DNA of 64,000 bases, taken from assembly GCF_017813235.1 (NCBI RefSeq), contig NZ_JAGISH010000007.1, forward strand, positions 1 through 64,000, in the 5' to 3' direction. The notes beneath the pieces are model-generated. The model made no database searches, was not told where the DNA came from, and was given only the letters and a program-made list of their open reading frames with translations. Both the position numbers and the translations under genes were made by a program. Position 1 is the first letter of the stretch, and each line of letters begins with the position of its first letter. The DNA is from Sagittula salina (GTDB lineage: Bacteria > Pseudomonadota > Alphaproteobacteria > Rhodobacterales > Rhodobacteraceae). This document shows positions 17,408 to 27,627 of this stretch, in pieces.

Positions 17408-18095
17408 TCGTGCGGGTGAAACGGTGCTGAGGCTCTCGGGCATCGAGAAGGGCTATAACCGGGGCAAGCCCAACGAGGTCAAAGTCTTGCGCGGATGCGA
17501 CCTAACGGTTGCGCGTGGCGAGGTGGTGGCGCTCGTGGCACCCTCGGGCGCGGGGAAATCGACGCTTCTGCACATCGCGGGGCTTCTGGACACGCCCGAT
17601 GCAGGCACGGTGGAGATTGCGGGCGAGGCGTTGCAGGACAAGTCAGACCGGCGGCGCACATTGGTTCGGCGGGCGGAGGTCGGCTTTGTCTACCAGTTCC
17701 ACCACCTGCTGCCGGAGTTCTCCGCACTGGAAAACATCATGGTGCCGCAGCTTGCCAATGGCGTGGCGCGCGGCGCGGCAGAGGCGCGGGCGCGCGAACT
17801 GCTGGACAGCGTCGGGGTCGGCGCGCGTGCCGATCACCGACCGGCGGCCATGTCGGGGGGCGAGCAGCAGCGTGTGGCCTTCTGCCGGGCAATGGCCAAT
17901 GGGCCAAAGCTGCTGCTGGCGGACGAACCGACCGGGAACCTTGACCCCGAAACCTCGGATCGGGTGTTTTCCGCGCTCATGCAACTGGTGCAGGAGACCG
18001 GGCTTTCGGCTCTGATCGCGACGCACAATCTGGAGCTTGCGGCGCGCATGGACCGGCGGGTGCGGATGAACGGCGGCCTGCTGACGGCCGGGTAG
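17400..18095 (+). CDS. lolD: Lipoprotein-releasing ABC ATPase LolD
   Basis: A 231-residue ATPase: Walker [10 protein letters not shown] (47-55), signature [11 protein letters not shown] (150-160), Walker [13 protein letters not shown] and the H-loop ATHN. It powers lipoprotein release with the permease encoded just upstream. The 8-bp overlap implies translational coupling. It converges on a DMT-type transporter gene 10 bp away. Confidence 0.95.
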   Translation: MNDRAGETVLRLSGIEKGYNRGKPNEVKVLRGCDLTVARGEVVALVAPSGAGKSTLLHIAGLLDTPDAGTVEIAGEALQDKSDRRRTLVRRAEVGFVYQFHHLLPEFSALENIMVPQLANGVARGAAEARARELLDSVGVGARADHRPAAMSGGEQQRVAFCRAMANGPKLLLADEPTGNLDPETSDRVFSALMQLVQETGLSALIATHNLELAARMDRRVRMNGGLLTAG

Positions 18096-18105
18096 TCTGG
18101 CAGCC

Positions 18106-18561
18106 TCAGGGGCGTGGCGCCATCTGGGTGATCCAGACGCCCAGCCCCATGACGGCAATCCCGGTGGCGCGGGTCACGGTCAGCGGCGACATCCGCGCGC
18201 CGAACAGTCCGAAATGGTCGATGACAGCGGCCGAAACCAACTGCCCGATCAGGACGAAGAACACCGCGTTCCCGACGCCGAAACGCGGTGCGATGAAGGT
18301 GATGCTGAGTACATAGAATGCAACCAGCGCGCCTGCCACGAATAGGTGTCCCGGGGCTGTGACGACGCCGGTCAACCCGCCTGCCCCCGTCACAAGCCAC
18401 GTAACCGTGGCGCAGATCAGCGCGACGCAGAACAGCACCATCCCGGCGGCAACGGCATTGCCGAGGTGTTGGCCAAGCGCGGCGTTCAGCGCCGCCAGAA
18501 CGGGAATGCCGACACCGGCAAGCAGCATGGTGACGGCGTAGGGGGTCATGTCTGTGGTCAT
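18106..18561 (-). CDS. DMT-superfamily (YdcZ/DUF606 type) small transporter
   Basis: A 151-residue integral membrane protein with about five hydrophobic helices (PYAVTMLLAGVGIPVLAALN, AGMVLFCVALICATVTWLV, LFVAGALVAFYVLSITFI and two more) and the VFFVLIGQLVSAAVIDHFG segment typical of this family. The substrate is unknown. ATGs at 18561 and 18549 are both possible. It follows a thioesterase gene by 8 bp on the same strand. Confidence 0.8.
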   Translation of the reverse strand: MTTDMTPYAVTMLLAGVGIPVLAALNAALGQHLGNAVAAGMVLFCVALICATVTWLVTGAGGLTGVVTAPGHLFVAGALVAFYVLSITFIAPRFGVGNAVFFVLIGQLVSAAVIDHFGLFGARMSPLTVTRATGIAVMGLGVWITQMAPRP

Positions 18562-18569
18562 GGGGTCTT

Positions 18570-18977
18570 TCACGGTCTGAAGAGGGTGGCGGAGGCGAGG
18601 GCAACCGTGCGTCGGTCGGGTTCCGCCATCAGGGTCGCCTCGGCAAAGAACAGGGCCCGCCCGGCCTTCAGGATGCGGGCCTGACAACGGATGCGTTCGC
18701 CCCGCGCGGCGGCAAGAAATCGGGTCTCGAGGTTGGTGGTGGCAACGGGTTGAAACTCTCCCATGTGCCCGATGCAGGCAAGCACCATCGCCGTATCGGC
18801 CAGCGTCACCAGCGCCTGACCGCAGACTATGCCACCGACGCGGGCGATGTCGGGCGTGACCGGGATGTCGAGGGTGCAGCCCTCCGGGGATATTTCTGCA
18901 ACTGTGGGCTGCAGGCCCTGCACCCATGGGGCGAAATTTTCTTTGAGGATTGTCTGGGCGGTGGCAGGATCGCGCAT
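18570..18977 (-). CDS. PaaI-family hotdog thioesterase
   Basis: A 135-residue hotdog-fold protein (GGIVCGQALVTLADTAMVLA, then TTNLETRFLAAARGERI) of the PaaI/YiiD type that hydrolyses acyl- or aryl-CoA thioesters. The start at 18977 gives the normal length; the frame is open further upstream but would overlap the divergent cytochrome gene. It lies directly before the DMT-type transporter, suggesting a two-gene operon. Confidence 0.8.
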   Translation of the reverse strand: MRDPATAQTILKENFAPWVQGLQPTVAEISPEGCTLDIPVTPDIARVGGIVCGQALVTLADTAMVLACIGHMGEFQPVATTNLETRFLAAARGERIRCQARILKAGRALFFAEATLMAEPDRRTVALASATLFRP

Positions 18978-19092
18978 GACTGTCTCCGGCGGTTTCGGCG
19001 CCACCATGGCGTTCGCGTCGGGCGCTGTCACGCCCCATGGCGCGGCAATCCGCCCGTTGCCTGCCGGGGCGGAGAAAACAGGGGAGGGCACG

Positions 19093-19626
19093 ATGAGGGC
19101 AAGCACGGGACGCATGGCGGCACTCGTGGCGGTGACGGGCGTGATGACAGGGTCGCTGGCGGGCTGCGCGCTGTTCCGACCTGCCCCGCAGGCACGCGCC
19201 GTCGCGCCAATCACCCTCTCCGGGCCGATGCCACAAACGGCGGTCCATTTGGTCGAGCCGCAGATCACCGTGATCGCCGCACCGCGCCCGGTGGACGAGC
19301 TTGCGGGCGGGCGGGCCTACGCGATGTGGTGCGCCGACTGCCACGGGGTGCGTGGGCTGGGTGACGGGCGCGTGTCGGGTCAGACGGCGGAGCCGCCTGC
19401 CAACCTGACGGAACTGGCGCGGGCCAATGGCGGCACATTGCCTGTGGGTCCTGTCCTGAACCGCCTGCAGCAAGCGCCGGGGCCGTTTCACCGTGGCATC
19501 GCGGCGGATCTTATGGCGGCGCTGGACGGGCCACTGGTGGACTGGGCCGGGCCGGACGGCCGTCCGCATATGGTCACCGCCCGGACCGCCGACCTGCTCG
19601 GCTATCTGCAGGCACTGCAACTCTGA
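19093..19626 (+). CDS. c-type cytochrome lipoprotein
   Basis: A 177-residue protein with a lipoprotein signal (lipobox LAGC, Cys25) and one c-heme site CADCH (80-84). The start at 19093 has GGGGAGGG before it. After the heme, GVRGLGDGRVSG and PANLTELA are typical of class I cytochromes. It would be a membrane-anchored periplasmic electron carrier. A second lipoprotein cytochrome follows 74 bp downstream; the pair probably works in the same electron chain. No oxidoreductase partner is nearby. Confidence 0.85.
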   Translation: MRASTGRMAALVAVTGVMTGSLAGCALFRPAPQARAVAPITLSGPMPQTAVHLVEPQITVIAAPRPVDELAGGRAYAMWCADCHGVRGLGDGRVSGQTAEPPANLTELARANGGTLPVGPVLNRLQQAPGPFHRGIAADLMAALDGPLVDWAGPDGRPHMVTARTADLLGYLQALQL

Positions 19627-19700
19627 AGCTGCATATCCGCCGCATCTTGCCAAGTCCGGGGCGCACGGGCATCAGGGAAACAGAACAAGGAGAGCAAGGC

Positions 19701-20132
19701 ATGCGGGCATATATGATGGCTCTGGCGGGCGCGGTGGCGCTGGCGGGCTGCGTGGAGAACGAAAGCGGTTCGGCGGACGTGATGCCCGGACCGCAAGATG
19801 GCCAGGTGCTGTTCATGGAGAACTGCGCGGTCTGCCACGGTGAAGACGGGAAGGGCAGCGGCCCGATGGCGCGGCGGCTGCAGAAGCCGCCGAAGGACCT
19901 GACGCTGATCGAACTGCGCCATGGTGACCGCTTCCCGCGGGCGAAGATCATGTCGATCATCGACGGCTACGCGCGCTCGGACATGACCGGCCCCGGAATG
20001 CCCGAATTCGGCGCCCTGCTCGAAGGCGATCTCGTGCCGTTCGATTCCGGCGATGGAAAGCTCACGCCGACCCCGCGAAAGCTGGTGGCTCTCCTGGAAT
20101 ACCTCCAGACCATTCAGCAAAAACGCAAGTGA
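19701..20132 (+). CDS. c-type cytochrome lipoprotein, second copy
   Basis: A 143-residue lipoprotein (lipobox LAGC, Cys17) with heme motif CAVCH (42-46) and a likely axial Met in TGPGMPEFG. The region RRLQKPPKDLTLIELRHGDRF parallels PANLTELARANGG of the upstream cytochrome, so the two look like diverged copies. AAGGAG lies 10 bp before the ATG at 19701. Electron donor or acceptor unknown. Confidence 0.85.
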   Translation: MRAYMMALAGAVALAGCVENESGSADVMPGPQDGQVLFMENCAVCHGEDGKGSGPMARRLQKPPKDLTLIELRHGDRFPRAKIMSIIDGYARSDMTGPGMPEFGALLEGDLVPFDSGDGKLTPTPRKLVALLEYLQTIQQKRK

Positions 20133-20136
20133 CGAC

Positions 20137-20187
20137 GGGGGGCTCTGCCCCCCACTCCCCCCCGAGATACTTTGGAACCAAAGAAGC
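20137..20187 (+). repeat. Dispersed hairpin repeat, copy A
   Basis: G-run/C-run hairpin GGGGGGCTCTGCCCCCC (20137-20153) followed by a C-rich spacer and GATACTTTGGAACCAAAGAAG. The same build occurs at 20205-20275 (inverted), 24064-24114 and 58878-58952. It is directly behind the cytochrome stop codon. Confidence 0.7.
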
Positions 20188-20204
20188 GCAGGCGCGCGCC
20201 CGTG

Positions 20205-20275
20205 TTTCTTTTGGTGAAAATACCTCCGGGGGAGGGTACCGCAGGCAGGCAAGCGGGGGCAGCGCCCCCCTCACT
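20205..20275 (-). repeat. Dispersed hairpin repeat, copy B (inverted)
   Basis: Read on the minus strand: GGGGGGCGCTGCCCCCGC, a spacer with CTCCCCCGGAGG, then TATTTTCACCAAAAGAA. It faces copy A, so each convergent gene (cytochrome and tetR-type) has one copy at its 3' end. Confidence 0.65.
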
Positions 20276-20293
20276 GCGCGGCCGCGTCCGCGC

Positions 20294-20881
20294 TCAGGCC
20301 GAGACTGCCTTGAGCACCATGGACCAGTAGTGATCCGCCACCGCCTCCGGACCGAGGCGCCCGCCGTCGCGGTACCACGTGGTGACGCCGGTCAGCATGG
20401 CGATCAGCGCCAGCGTGGTCAGTTTCGTGTCGGCGATGTCGAAACGCCCCTCGGCCCTGCCGTCCCGGAGGATCTGCTCCAGTCGCTGTTCGTAGTCGTG
20501 GCGCAGCCGCCCGATCTTGGCGAAATTCTCCTCCGTCAGGTTCCGCAGTTCCATATAGGCGATAAAGACCGCCTCCGGCCGGGCGAGGTGAAAGGCAATG
20601 TGAAACCGAACGAAGGCCTCCAGCCGCGCCAGCGGGCCGCTTGAGGGTGCCGCGGCCTCCCAAGCGGTCATGAGATCCAGCATATGGCCTTCTAGCAGGG
20701 AAAAAAGCAGTGCCTGCTTGTCGGGGGTGTAGTTGTATAGCGCGCCCACCTGCAGGCCGACGTCTGCCGCGATCTGGCGCATGGAGACGGCGGCAAAACC
20801 GTGCCGGGCGAACAGCCGCTGTGCCGCTGCGTGAATGCGGGGGCCGGTGATTTCGGAGTGGGAGCCTTGGGTGCGTGCCAT
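20294..20881 (-). CDS. TetR/AcrR family transcriptional regulator
   Basis: A 195-residue regulator. The N-terminal HTH (residues ~10-60) has IHAAAQRLFARHGFAAVSMR followed by IAADVGLQVGALYNYTPDKQ, with the usual tyrosine pair; the rest is a helical ligand-binding domain. A perfect palindrome 14 bp before the start (20895-20910) is the likely operator, implying autoregulation. The divergent gene is a short lipoprotein, so the regulon is not obvious. Confidence 0.92.
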   Translation of the reverse strand: MARTQGSHSEITGPRIHAAAQRLFARHGFAAVSMRQIAADVGLQVGALYNYTPDKQALLFSLLEGHMLDLMTAWEAAAPSSGPLARLEAFVRFHIAFHLARPEAVFIAYMELRNLTEENFAKIGRLRHDYEQRLEQILRDGRAEGRFDIADTKLTTLALIAMLTGVTTWYRDGGRLGPEAVADHYWSMVLKAVSA

Positions 20882-20894
20882 GCGCCCAAGTTAA

Positions 20895-20910
20895 CTGAAC
20901 GAGCGTTCAG
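20895..20910. promoter_or_regulatory. Likely TetR-type operator
   Basis: Perfect inverted repeat CTGAACGAGCGTTCAG, with arms CTGAACG/CGTTCAG and a 2-bp centre, 14 bp upstream of the tetR-type start codon. The TGAACG/CGTTCA form is common for TetR-family operators. Confidence 0.75.
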
Positions 20911-21026
20911 ATCAAGCGGGCACCGCCGGCCGGAGTCGCGAAGCAGCGTCGCTTTGGCGTACCCGGTTAGCGTCCCCGATCCCGGGCCGTATTGCGGCGG
21001 GGCGCGGCTTGGGGCAGAACGGACGC

Positions 21027-21338
21027 ATGAACCTTCGTGCGCTCATCGTCGCCCTCGCGGGCCTTTCCGCCTGCACCCAGTTTCCGGAACTGGACGAGAC
21101 GGCGACGCCGGGTGTGGCGCAGGCACCCTATCCAAGGATTGTCCCTCTCGACGGGCTGCTGTCCGCGCCCGCGCCCGTTCGGGCGACGCCCGAGGTGATC
21201 GATGAGGTGACCGCGCGGGCCAGCGGGCTGGAGGCGCGGGCCGAGGCCCTGCAGGGCCGCGCCACGGCACAGCCAGATAGCGTGGCGGAGCGTCTCCGTT
21301 GGTTGCGGGCGCGGGCGGAGGCCCTGCGCGCTGAATGA
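21027..21338 (+). CDS. Small putative lipoprotein
   Basis: A 103-residue protein with a short signal and lipobox-like LSAC (Cys16), a Pro-rich middle and a C-terminal charged coiled coil (TARASGLEARAEALQGRA then RLRWLRARAEALRAE). No family is recognised. It lies between the TetR-type gene and hom; the latter follows after 165 bp. Confidence 0.65.
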   Translation: MNLRALIVALAGLSACTQFPELDETATPGVAQAPYPRIVPLDGLLSAPAPVRATPEVIDEVTARASGLEARAEALQGRATAQPDSVAERLRWLRARAEALRAE

Positions 21339-21503
21339 TGGGCGCCGCCTGACGCGTTGGGGAAGCGTGCCCTCGGCGTGACAACCGTCTGCCGCCGGGG
21401 ATGCGCGGCATCGGGGCCTGTTGCAGCGCTGCGCGCTTGACGGTAACGGGGGCGCAGAACCGATCCATTGATCCAGCCCCCCATGACTTCCGGAGGAACC
21501 GCA

Positions 21504-22799
21504 ATGTCCCAAACGTCCGAACCTCTGCGCCTCGGGATTGCCGGTCTCGGGACCGTGGGCGCCGGGGTGCTGAAGATCGTGCGTCAGAAGGCGGCGCTTC
21601 TGGAGGCGCGCTCTGGCCGTTCGATCCGCGTCAGCGCTGTCTCTGCACGCAACCGCGACAAGGATCGCGGCGTGCCGCTGAAGGACTACGCCTGGGAAGA
21701 CGACCCCGTGACGCTGGCTACCCGTGACGATGTCGACGTCTTCATCGAACTGATGGGCGGCAGCGACGGCCCGGCCAAAGCCGCCGTCGAGGCGGCGCTG
21801 AAGGCCGGCAAGGACGTCGTTACCGCCAACAAGGCGCTGCTTGCCCATCATGGGCAGGCGCTGGCCGAACTGGCGGAGGCAAACGGCGCCGTTTTGCGCT
21901 TCGAGGCCGCCGTCGCGGGTGGCATCCCGGTCATCAAGGCGCTGACCGAGGGTCTTGCCGGGAACGAGATCACCCGCGTGATCGGCGTGATGAACGGCAC
22001 CTGCAACTACATCCTGACCCGGATGGAGGACGGTGGGCTGACCTACGACGAGGCCTTTGCCGAGGCGGACGGTCTGGGCTTTCTCGAGGCCGATCCGAAC
22101 CTAGACGTGGGCGGTATCGACGCGGGTCACAAGCTGTCGCTGCTGGCGGCCATCGCCTTCGGCACGCAGGTGAATTTCGCCGGGGTCGAGCTGGAAGGCA
22201 TCGGCAAGATCACCATCGAAGACATTCGACAGGCTGCCGACATGGGCTACCGGATCAAGCTGCTGGGCGTCAGCCGCATGACGGGACGGGGGCTTGAGCA
22301 ATCCATGGCGCCCTGTCTTGTCCCGGCAGGATCGCCTCTGGGTCAGCTGACTGGCGGTACCAACATGGTGGTGATCGAGGGCGATCAGGTCGGCCAGATC
22401 GTCCTGCGCGGCGCGGGTGCCGGCGAGGGGCCGACCGCCTCCGCCGTGATGGGCGACGTGATGGACGTGGCGCGGGGTCTGCGCGTCTCGACCTTCGGGC
22501 AAGGCGCAAAGGGGCTTGTGTCGGCGACGCCCGCGCGGGCGACGACGCCCGCACCCTACTACATCCGCACCGCGCTGGTGGATAAACCCGGCGCGCTGGC
22601 AAAGGTCGCGGCAGCACTGGGCGAGGCGGGCGTTTCCATCCACCGGATGCGGCAGTACGATCACACCAACGAAGCCGCGCCGGTTCTGGTGGTGACGCAT
22701 CGCACCACGCGTGCGGCGCTGGACGAAGCGCTGGCCGCCATGAAGGCGCTGGCCGTGGTCGTGGCCTCGCCCGTGGCGCTGAGGATCGAGGAGGTTTGA
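21504..22799 (+). CDS. hom: Homoserine dehydrogenase
   Basis: A 431-residue enzyme that reduces aspartate semialdehyde to homoserine, the branch to Thr and Met. The NAD(P) motif GIAGLGTVGAGV is at the N terminus; the catalytic domain has GIPVIKALTEGLAGNEI and NGTCNYILTRMEDGGL; the C-terminal ~90 residues form an ACT domain (KPGALAKVAAALGEAGVSI) for feedback by amino acids. The ATG at 21504 follows CGGAGGA. No SAM riboswitch could be recognised in the 165-bp leader. An intrinsic terminator follows. Confidence 0.97.
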   Translation: MSQTSEPLRLGIAGLGTVGAGVLKIVRQKAALLEARSGRSIRVSAVSARNRDKDRGVPLKDYAWEDDPVTLATRDDVDVFIELMGGSDGPAKAAVEAALKAGKDVVTANKALLAHHGQALAELAEANGAVLRFEAAVAGGIPVIKALTEGLAGNEITRVIGVMNGTCNYILTRMEDGGLTYDEAFAEADGLGFLEADPNLDVGGIDAGHKLSLLAAIAFGTQVNFAGVELEGIGKITIEDIRQAADMGYRIKLLGVSRMTGRGLEQSMAPCLVPAGSPLGQLTGGTNMVVIEGDQVGQIVLRGAGAGEGPTASAVMGDVMDVARGLRVSTFGQGAKGLVSATPARATTPAPYYIRTALVDKPGALAKVAAALGEAGVSIHRMRQYDHTNEAAPVLVVTHRTTRAALDEALAAMKALAVVVASPVALRIEEV

Positions 22800-22853
22800 T
22801 CGGCCAGAGCCGGGTCAGACGCACGATCGGGGACGTCTTCGAGTGCGGAGAAC

Positions 22854-22882
22854 GGGCGGGGCGCAGGCTCCGCCCTTTTTTT
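22854..22882 (+). terminator. Intrinsic terminator after hom
   Basis: Stem GGGCGG (22854-22859) and CCGCCC (22870-22875) followed by seven T residues. Confidence 0.85.
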
Positions 22883-23039
22883 GCTTCGGCGAGGGCCGGT
22901 TTCCGCCGATCAGTGCCCGTCATCCGCCCTCCCAGTCATGCGGATGCGGCGGGATCAGGGCGGTTAGCGCCAGCGGGCTTGCCCATTCATGAGGCGCCGG
23001 GGTAAGCCCTAGGCAAAGCATTTCCAGAAGGAACACTCG

Positions 23040-24011
23040 ATGCCCACCTTGAAGGATTTCAACGACCGCATGCTTTCGCTGGGTCTTGCCCGCGTCGCGG
23101 AGCAGGCCGCCATCGCCAGCGCCGACCTGATCGGTCGCGGCGACGAGAAGGCCGCCGATCAGGCCGCTGTGAACGCCATGCGCGAGGAATTGAACAAGCT
23201 CGATATTTCGGGTGTCGTGGTGATCGGCGAGGGCGAGCGCGACGAGGCGCCGATGCTGTATATTGGCGAGGAAGTGGGGCAGGGCGGCCCCGGCGTGGAT
23301 ATCGCACTGGACCCGCTCGAAGGCACCACGCTGACCGCGCTCGACATGCCCAACGCGCTGACGGTGATCGCCATGGGGCCGCGCGGGTCGATGCTGCACG
23401 CGCCCGACGTCTACATGGACAAGCTTGCCATCGGCCCGGGGTATGAACGGGGCGTTGTCTCGCTCGAAATGTCGCCCGCGGAGCGGGTGGAGGCGCTGGC
23501 TGCAGCCAAGGGCTGTTCGACACGCGATATCACCTGCTGCATCCTCGACCGTCCGCGCCACGAAGAGATGATCGCCGAGGTGCGTTCGACCAAGGCGGGC
23601 ATCCGGCTGATTACCGACGGCGACGTGGCGGGTGTCATGCACTGCGCCGAGACGGAGAAGACCGGGATCGACATGTACATGGGGTCGGGCGGGGCACCGG
23701 AGGGCGTGCTGGCGGCAGCCGCGCTGAAATGCATGGGCGGCCAGATGTGGGGCCGTCTGCTGTTCCGCAACGACGACGAACGGGCGCGCGCGGCCAAGGC
23801 GGGGATCACCGACCTCGACAAGATCTACGAGCGCGACGAGTTGGTGACCGATCACGTGATCTTTGCCGCCACCGGCGTAACGAACGGGTCGGTGGTGTCG
23901 GGGATCAAGCGGTCGCCGGGCTGGATCGAGACGGAGACGATCCTGATGCGGTCGAAGACGGGTTCGGTGCGGCGGATGCAGTACCGCAACCCCTTCCACC
24001 ACAAGGTCTGA
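23040..24011 (+). CDS. glpX: Class II fructose-1,6-bisphosphatase
   Basis: A 323-residue GlpX-type FBPase for gluconeogenesis and the Calvin-type cycle where present. Metal- and substrate-binding motifs are visible: VVVIGEGERDEAPMLYIGEE (~60-79) and the DPLEGTT motif (~94-100), then ITDGDVAGV. With PckA (51475-53073) it covers two irreversible steps of gluconeogenesis. The order hom-glpX-recJ is common in this bacterial family. Confidence 0.96.
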   Translation: MPTLKDFNDRMLSLGLARVAEQAAIASADLIGRGDEKAADQAAVNAMREELNKLDISGVVVIGEGERDEAPMLYIGEEVGQGGPGVDIALDPLEGTTLTALDMPNALTVIAMGPRGSMLHAPDVYMDKLAIGPGYERGVVSLEMSPAERVEALAAAKGCSTRDITCCILDRPRHEEMIAEVRSTKAGIRLITDGDVAGVMHCAETEKTGIDMYMGSGGAPEGVLAAAALKCMGGQMWGRLLFRNDDERARAAKAGITDLDKIYERDELVTDHVIFAATGVTNGSVVSGIKRSPGWIETETILMRSKTGSVRRMQYRNPFHHKV

Positions 24012-24063
24012 CCGGGTCCTGCAGCGCGGGAAGCGCGCCATGCAAGGCGCGGCGGTCCGAAGG

Positions 24064-24114
24064 CGCGGGGGGCTGCCCCCGCCTCTCCGGTGATATTTGG
24101 ACCAAGAAGCAGGG
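24064..24114 (+). repeat. Dispersed hairpin repeat, copy C
   Basis: GCGGGGGGCTGCCCCCGC followed by CTCTCCGGTGATATTTGGACC and AAGAAGCAGGGG. It lies between glpX and recJ and has the same layout as copies A, B and D. Confidence 0.7.
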
Positions 24115-24188
24115 GCCCGTGCGACAGAGCGCGGGCCTTTCGTTTTGCGGGGGCTTTGGGTATTGCCGTGGGCGAGGGACAGAACGGG

Positions 24189-25943
<1,755 letters not shown>

Positions 25944-26186
25944 CCCCGGTGCAGACACTCTGCCTGCCCCATGGCCGCCCCGCCGCAGTCCCCTTACGGG
26001 CCATGTCGGAGCCATGTCGGAGCCGGGCCGGATGCGGGTCCGGATGCAAGGTTGGAACCGGCGCCAGACCCCGGTCCACGCCGGAAACCACCCGGCAGAC
26101 ATCGGTCAAAAAATTGCGGCCAGGGGGGCATTTTTGCCCTTGCACGGGCGGCGGGGTTCCCATATCAGACGCGTCACTGACCAAGT

Positions 26187-26261
26187 GGCCCGTTCGTCTA
26201 TCGGTTAGGACGCCAGGTTTTCAACCTGGAAAGAGGGGTTCGATTCCCCTACGGGCTGCCA
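26187..26261 (+). tRNA. tRNA-Glu (UUC anticodon), copy 1
   Basis: 75 nt with encoded CCA. Acceptor stem GGCCCGT/ACGGGCT including a G1-U72 wobble pair, anticodon loop TTTTCAA with TTC, T arm AGGGG-TTCGATT-CCCCT. Identical to the second copy 82 bp downstream. Confidence 0.97.
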
Positions 26262-26342
26262 CTTATCCCCGCGTATCGCCGGGTGGGTTCGGTCGGATGC
26301 GGTCGCTTGTGCCGCGCCGGATAGGCGAATCAAGCGCCGAGT

Positions 26343-26417
26343 GGCCCGTTCGTCTATCGGTTAGGACGCCAGGTTTTCAACCTGGAAAGAGGGGTTCGAT
26401 TCCCCTACGGGCTGCCA
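26343..26417 (+). tRNA. tRNA-Glu (UUC anticodon), copy 2
   Basis: Identical in sequence to the first copy. Its 3' end is the left attachment site of the small element 26418-30258: a 24-bp segment (26394-26417) recurs with 21 matches at 30235-30258. Confidence 0.97.
26394..26417 (+). other. Putative attL (tRNA-Glu 3' end)
   Basis: The last 24 bp of tRNA-Glu copy 2. Compared with 30235-30258 it differs at three places (positions 5, 11 and 12), and the last 12 bp, TACGGGCTGCCA, are identical. An integrase gene begins 82 bp further on, facing the tRNA with its 3' end. Confidence 0.65.
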
Positions 26418-26460
26418 CTTCCCCACCCGATCCCCTTATTTCATTGGGCTTCCGGTTAGG

Positions 26461-26494
26461 AAGTGTCCCACGGCAGTAAATTCGTGGGACACTT
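26461..26494. repeat. Inverted repeat between attL and integrase
   Basis: Arms AAGTGTCCCACG (26461-26472) and CGTGGGACACTT (26483-26494) are perfect over 12 bp with a 10-bp centre. There is no T run, so it is not a clear terminator for the integrase, which ends at 26500. It could be an integrase or directionality-factor binding site. Confidence 0.8.
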
Positions 26495-26499
26495 GGGTA

Positions 26500-27627
26500 T
26501 CAGGTGGCCTTCTCGCGGCGCCCGAACGCCTTCGCCGCGAGACGTGCCCGCTCGAACTTCTTCGTGTAGATCTCAGCGGTTTTCACGTCGCTATGCGAGA
26601 GCAAAGCCATCACTTCATACACAGAACCGCCCTGCTCGGCGATTTCTTCGGCGCGCGCCTTGCGGATGCCATGCTGCGACCGGGCGGCCTTCTTTACCGT
26701 CTTTCCTCCAGCGTCCGTGTCGATCGTGCAAAGACCGGCTTCAACGATCCATTTCCGCACACGATTGCCGAGACTCCCCGGCGATGCGAAAGGCTCGCCC
26801 TGCTCGGTGAGCAGGTAGGTGCTTGCGTCAGCAGGAAGCCCGGCAAGTTCGACCATCAGTTCGCCGCTCATAGGCACTTCAACATGCTAGGACCCCTTCT
26901 TGCTTGGCTGCCAGGATATTAGCTGGCGATCAGCCCGAAACACCTCATGGCGAGGGCCGAGAAGGTGAGTGTCTCCGATGCGCCCAGCAGTGTCATTTAC
27001 GAGCAGGAACCAGCGGCGGGCCATAGTTCCAGAACCATGACGGTTCAGAAACGCAATCTTGTCTTCCGCTGTCCAAGCCACAGCCCCACCCTTGGATTTG
27101 TGCGGATTTGTGATTTCATACACGTGCCCTTCGTGTTCGAAACCGCTATCCTCGCCCCACCGGTATGCCGCCCGCAGGGCCTTGAGGCAGGTGCCTGCTG
27201 CCCCGGCTCTGACTCCCAAGGAATCCCGGATATGTGTGAAGGCTTCCTTCGGCATAGTTACTTTTACGGCTCCCATGCGGGCCTTTCGGTTTCGCGTCAG
27301 ACAATCACAGGCTTGGCGCAGGCCACGCTCTCGGCTTTCCAGTGTTTTCTGGTTGAGGTTGCCGGCCGCGACCTGGGTGTGCATCCAGGCCACATACCGT
27401 TCCCGCAGCTCATCCAGCGAGCCGCTAACCGGTTTTGAAGCGTGATCCTGGACCAGTTTCTGCCCGAACCGGGCGGCCTCGTAATACACCTGAAAGTCGG
27501 GATGCTCCGGGCCAAACGAAATCGTGATCCTTCGCTCTTTTTCGCCCTCAACGCGCACGCGCCAACGCTCGTTGCCTGCCCCGGTTTTCTCTTTGCAAAG
27601 GCCGGGGAAGTCGACTTTGATTTTCAT
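26500..27627 (-). pseudogene. Tyrosine recombinase split by an in-frame TAG
   Basis: Start at 27627 (MKIKVDFPGLCKEK), stop at 26500; the frame is intact for ~375 codons except for TAG at 26887-26889. The part before it (246 codons) has the arm/core-binding region, Arg in DTAGRIGDTHLL and the strand Lys in WQPSKKGS; the part after has HGIRKARAEE (His-x-x-Arg), LLSHSD (His) and the nucleophile Tyr in IYTKKFER. All catalytic residues are therefore present and only one codon is wrong, between the Lys and the box II motif. Either a point nonsense mutation or suppressed amber. The start overlaps the stop of the upstream small gene by 4 bp. Confidence 0.85.

Noticed and set aside
21339..21503. SAM-responsive riboswitch upstream of hom
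   Set aside because: The 165-bp leader was read for SAM-II-like or SAM-I-like conserved blocks; none could be recognised, and the region is a simple GC-rich spacer with a normal ribosome binding site.
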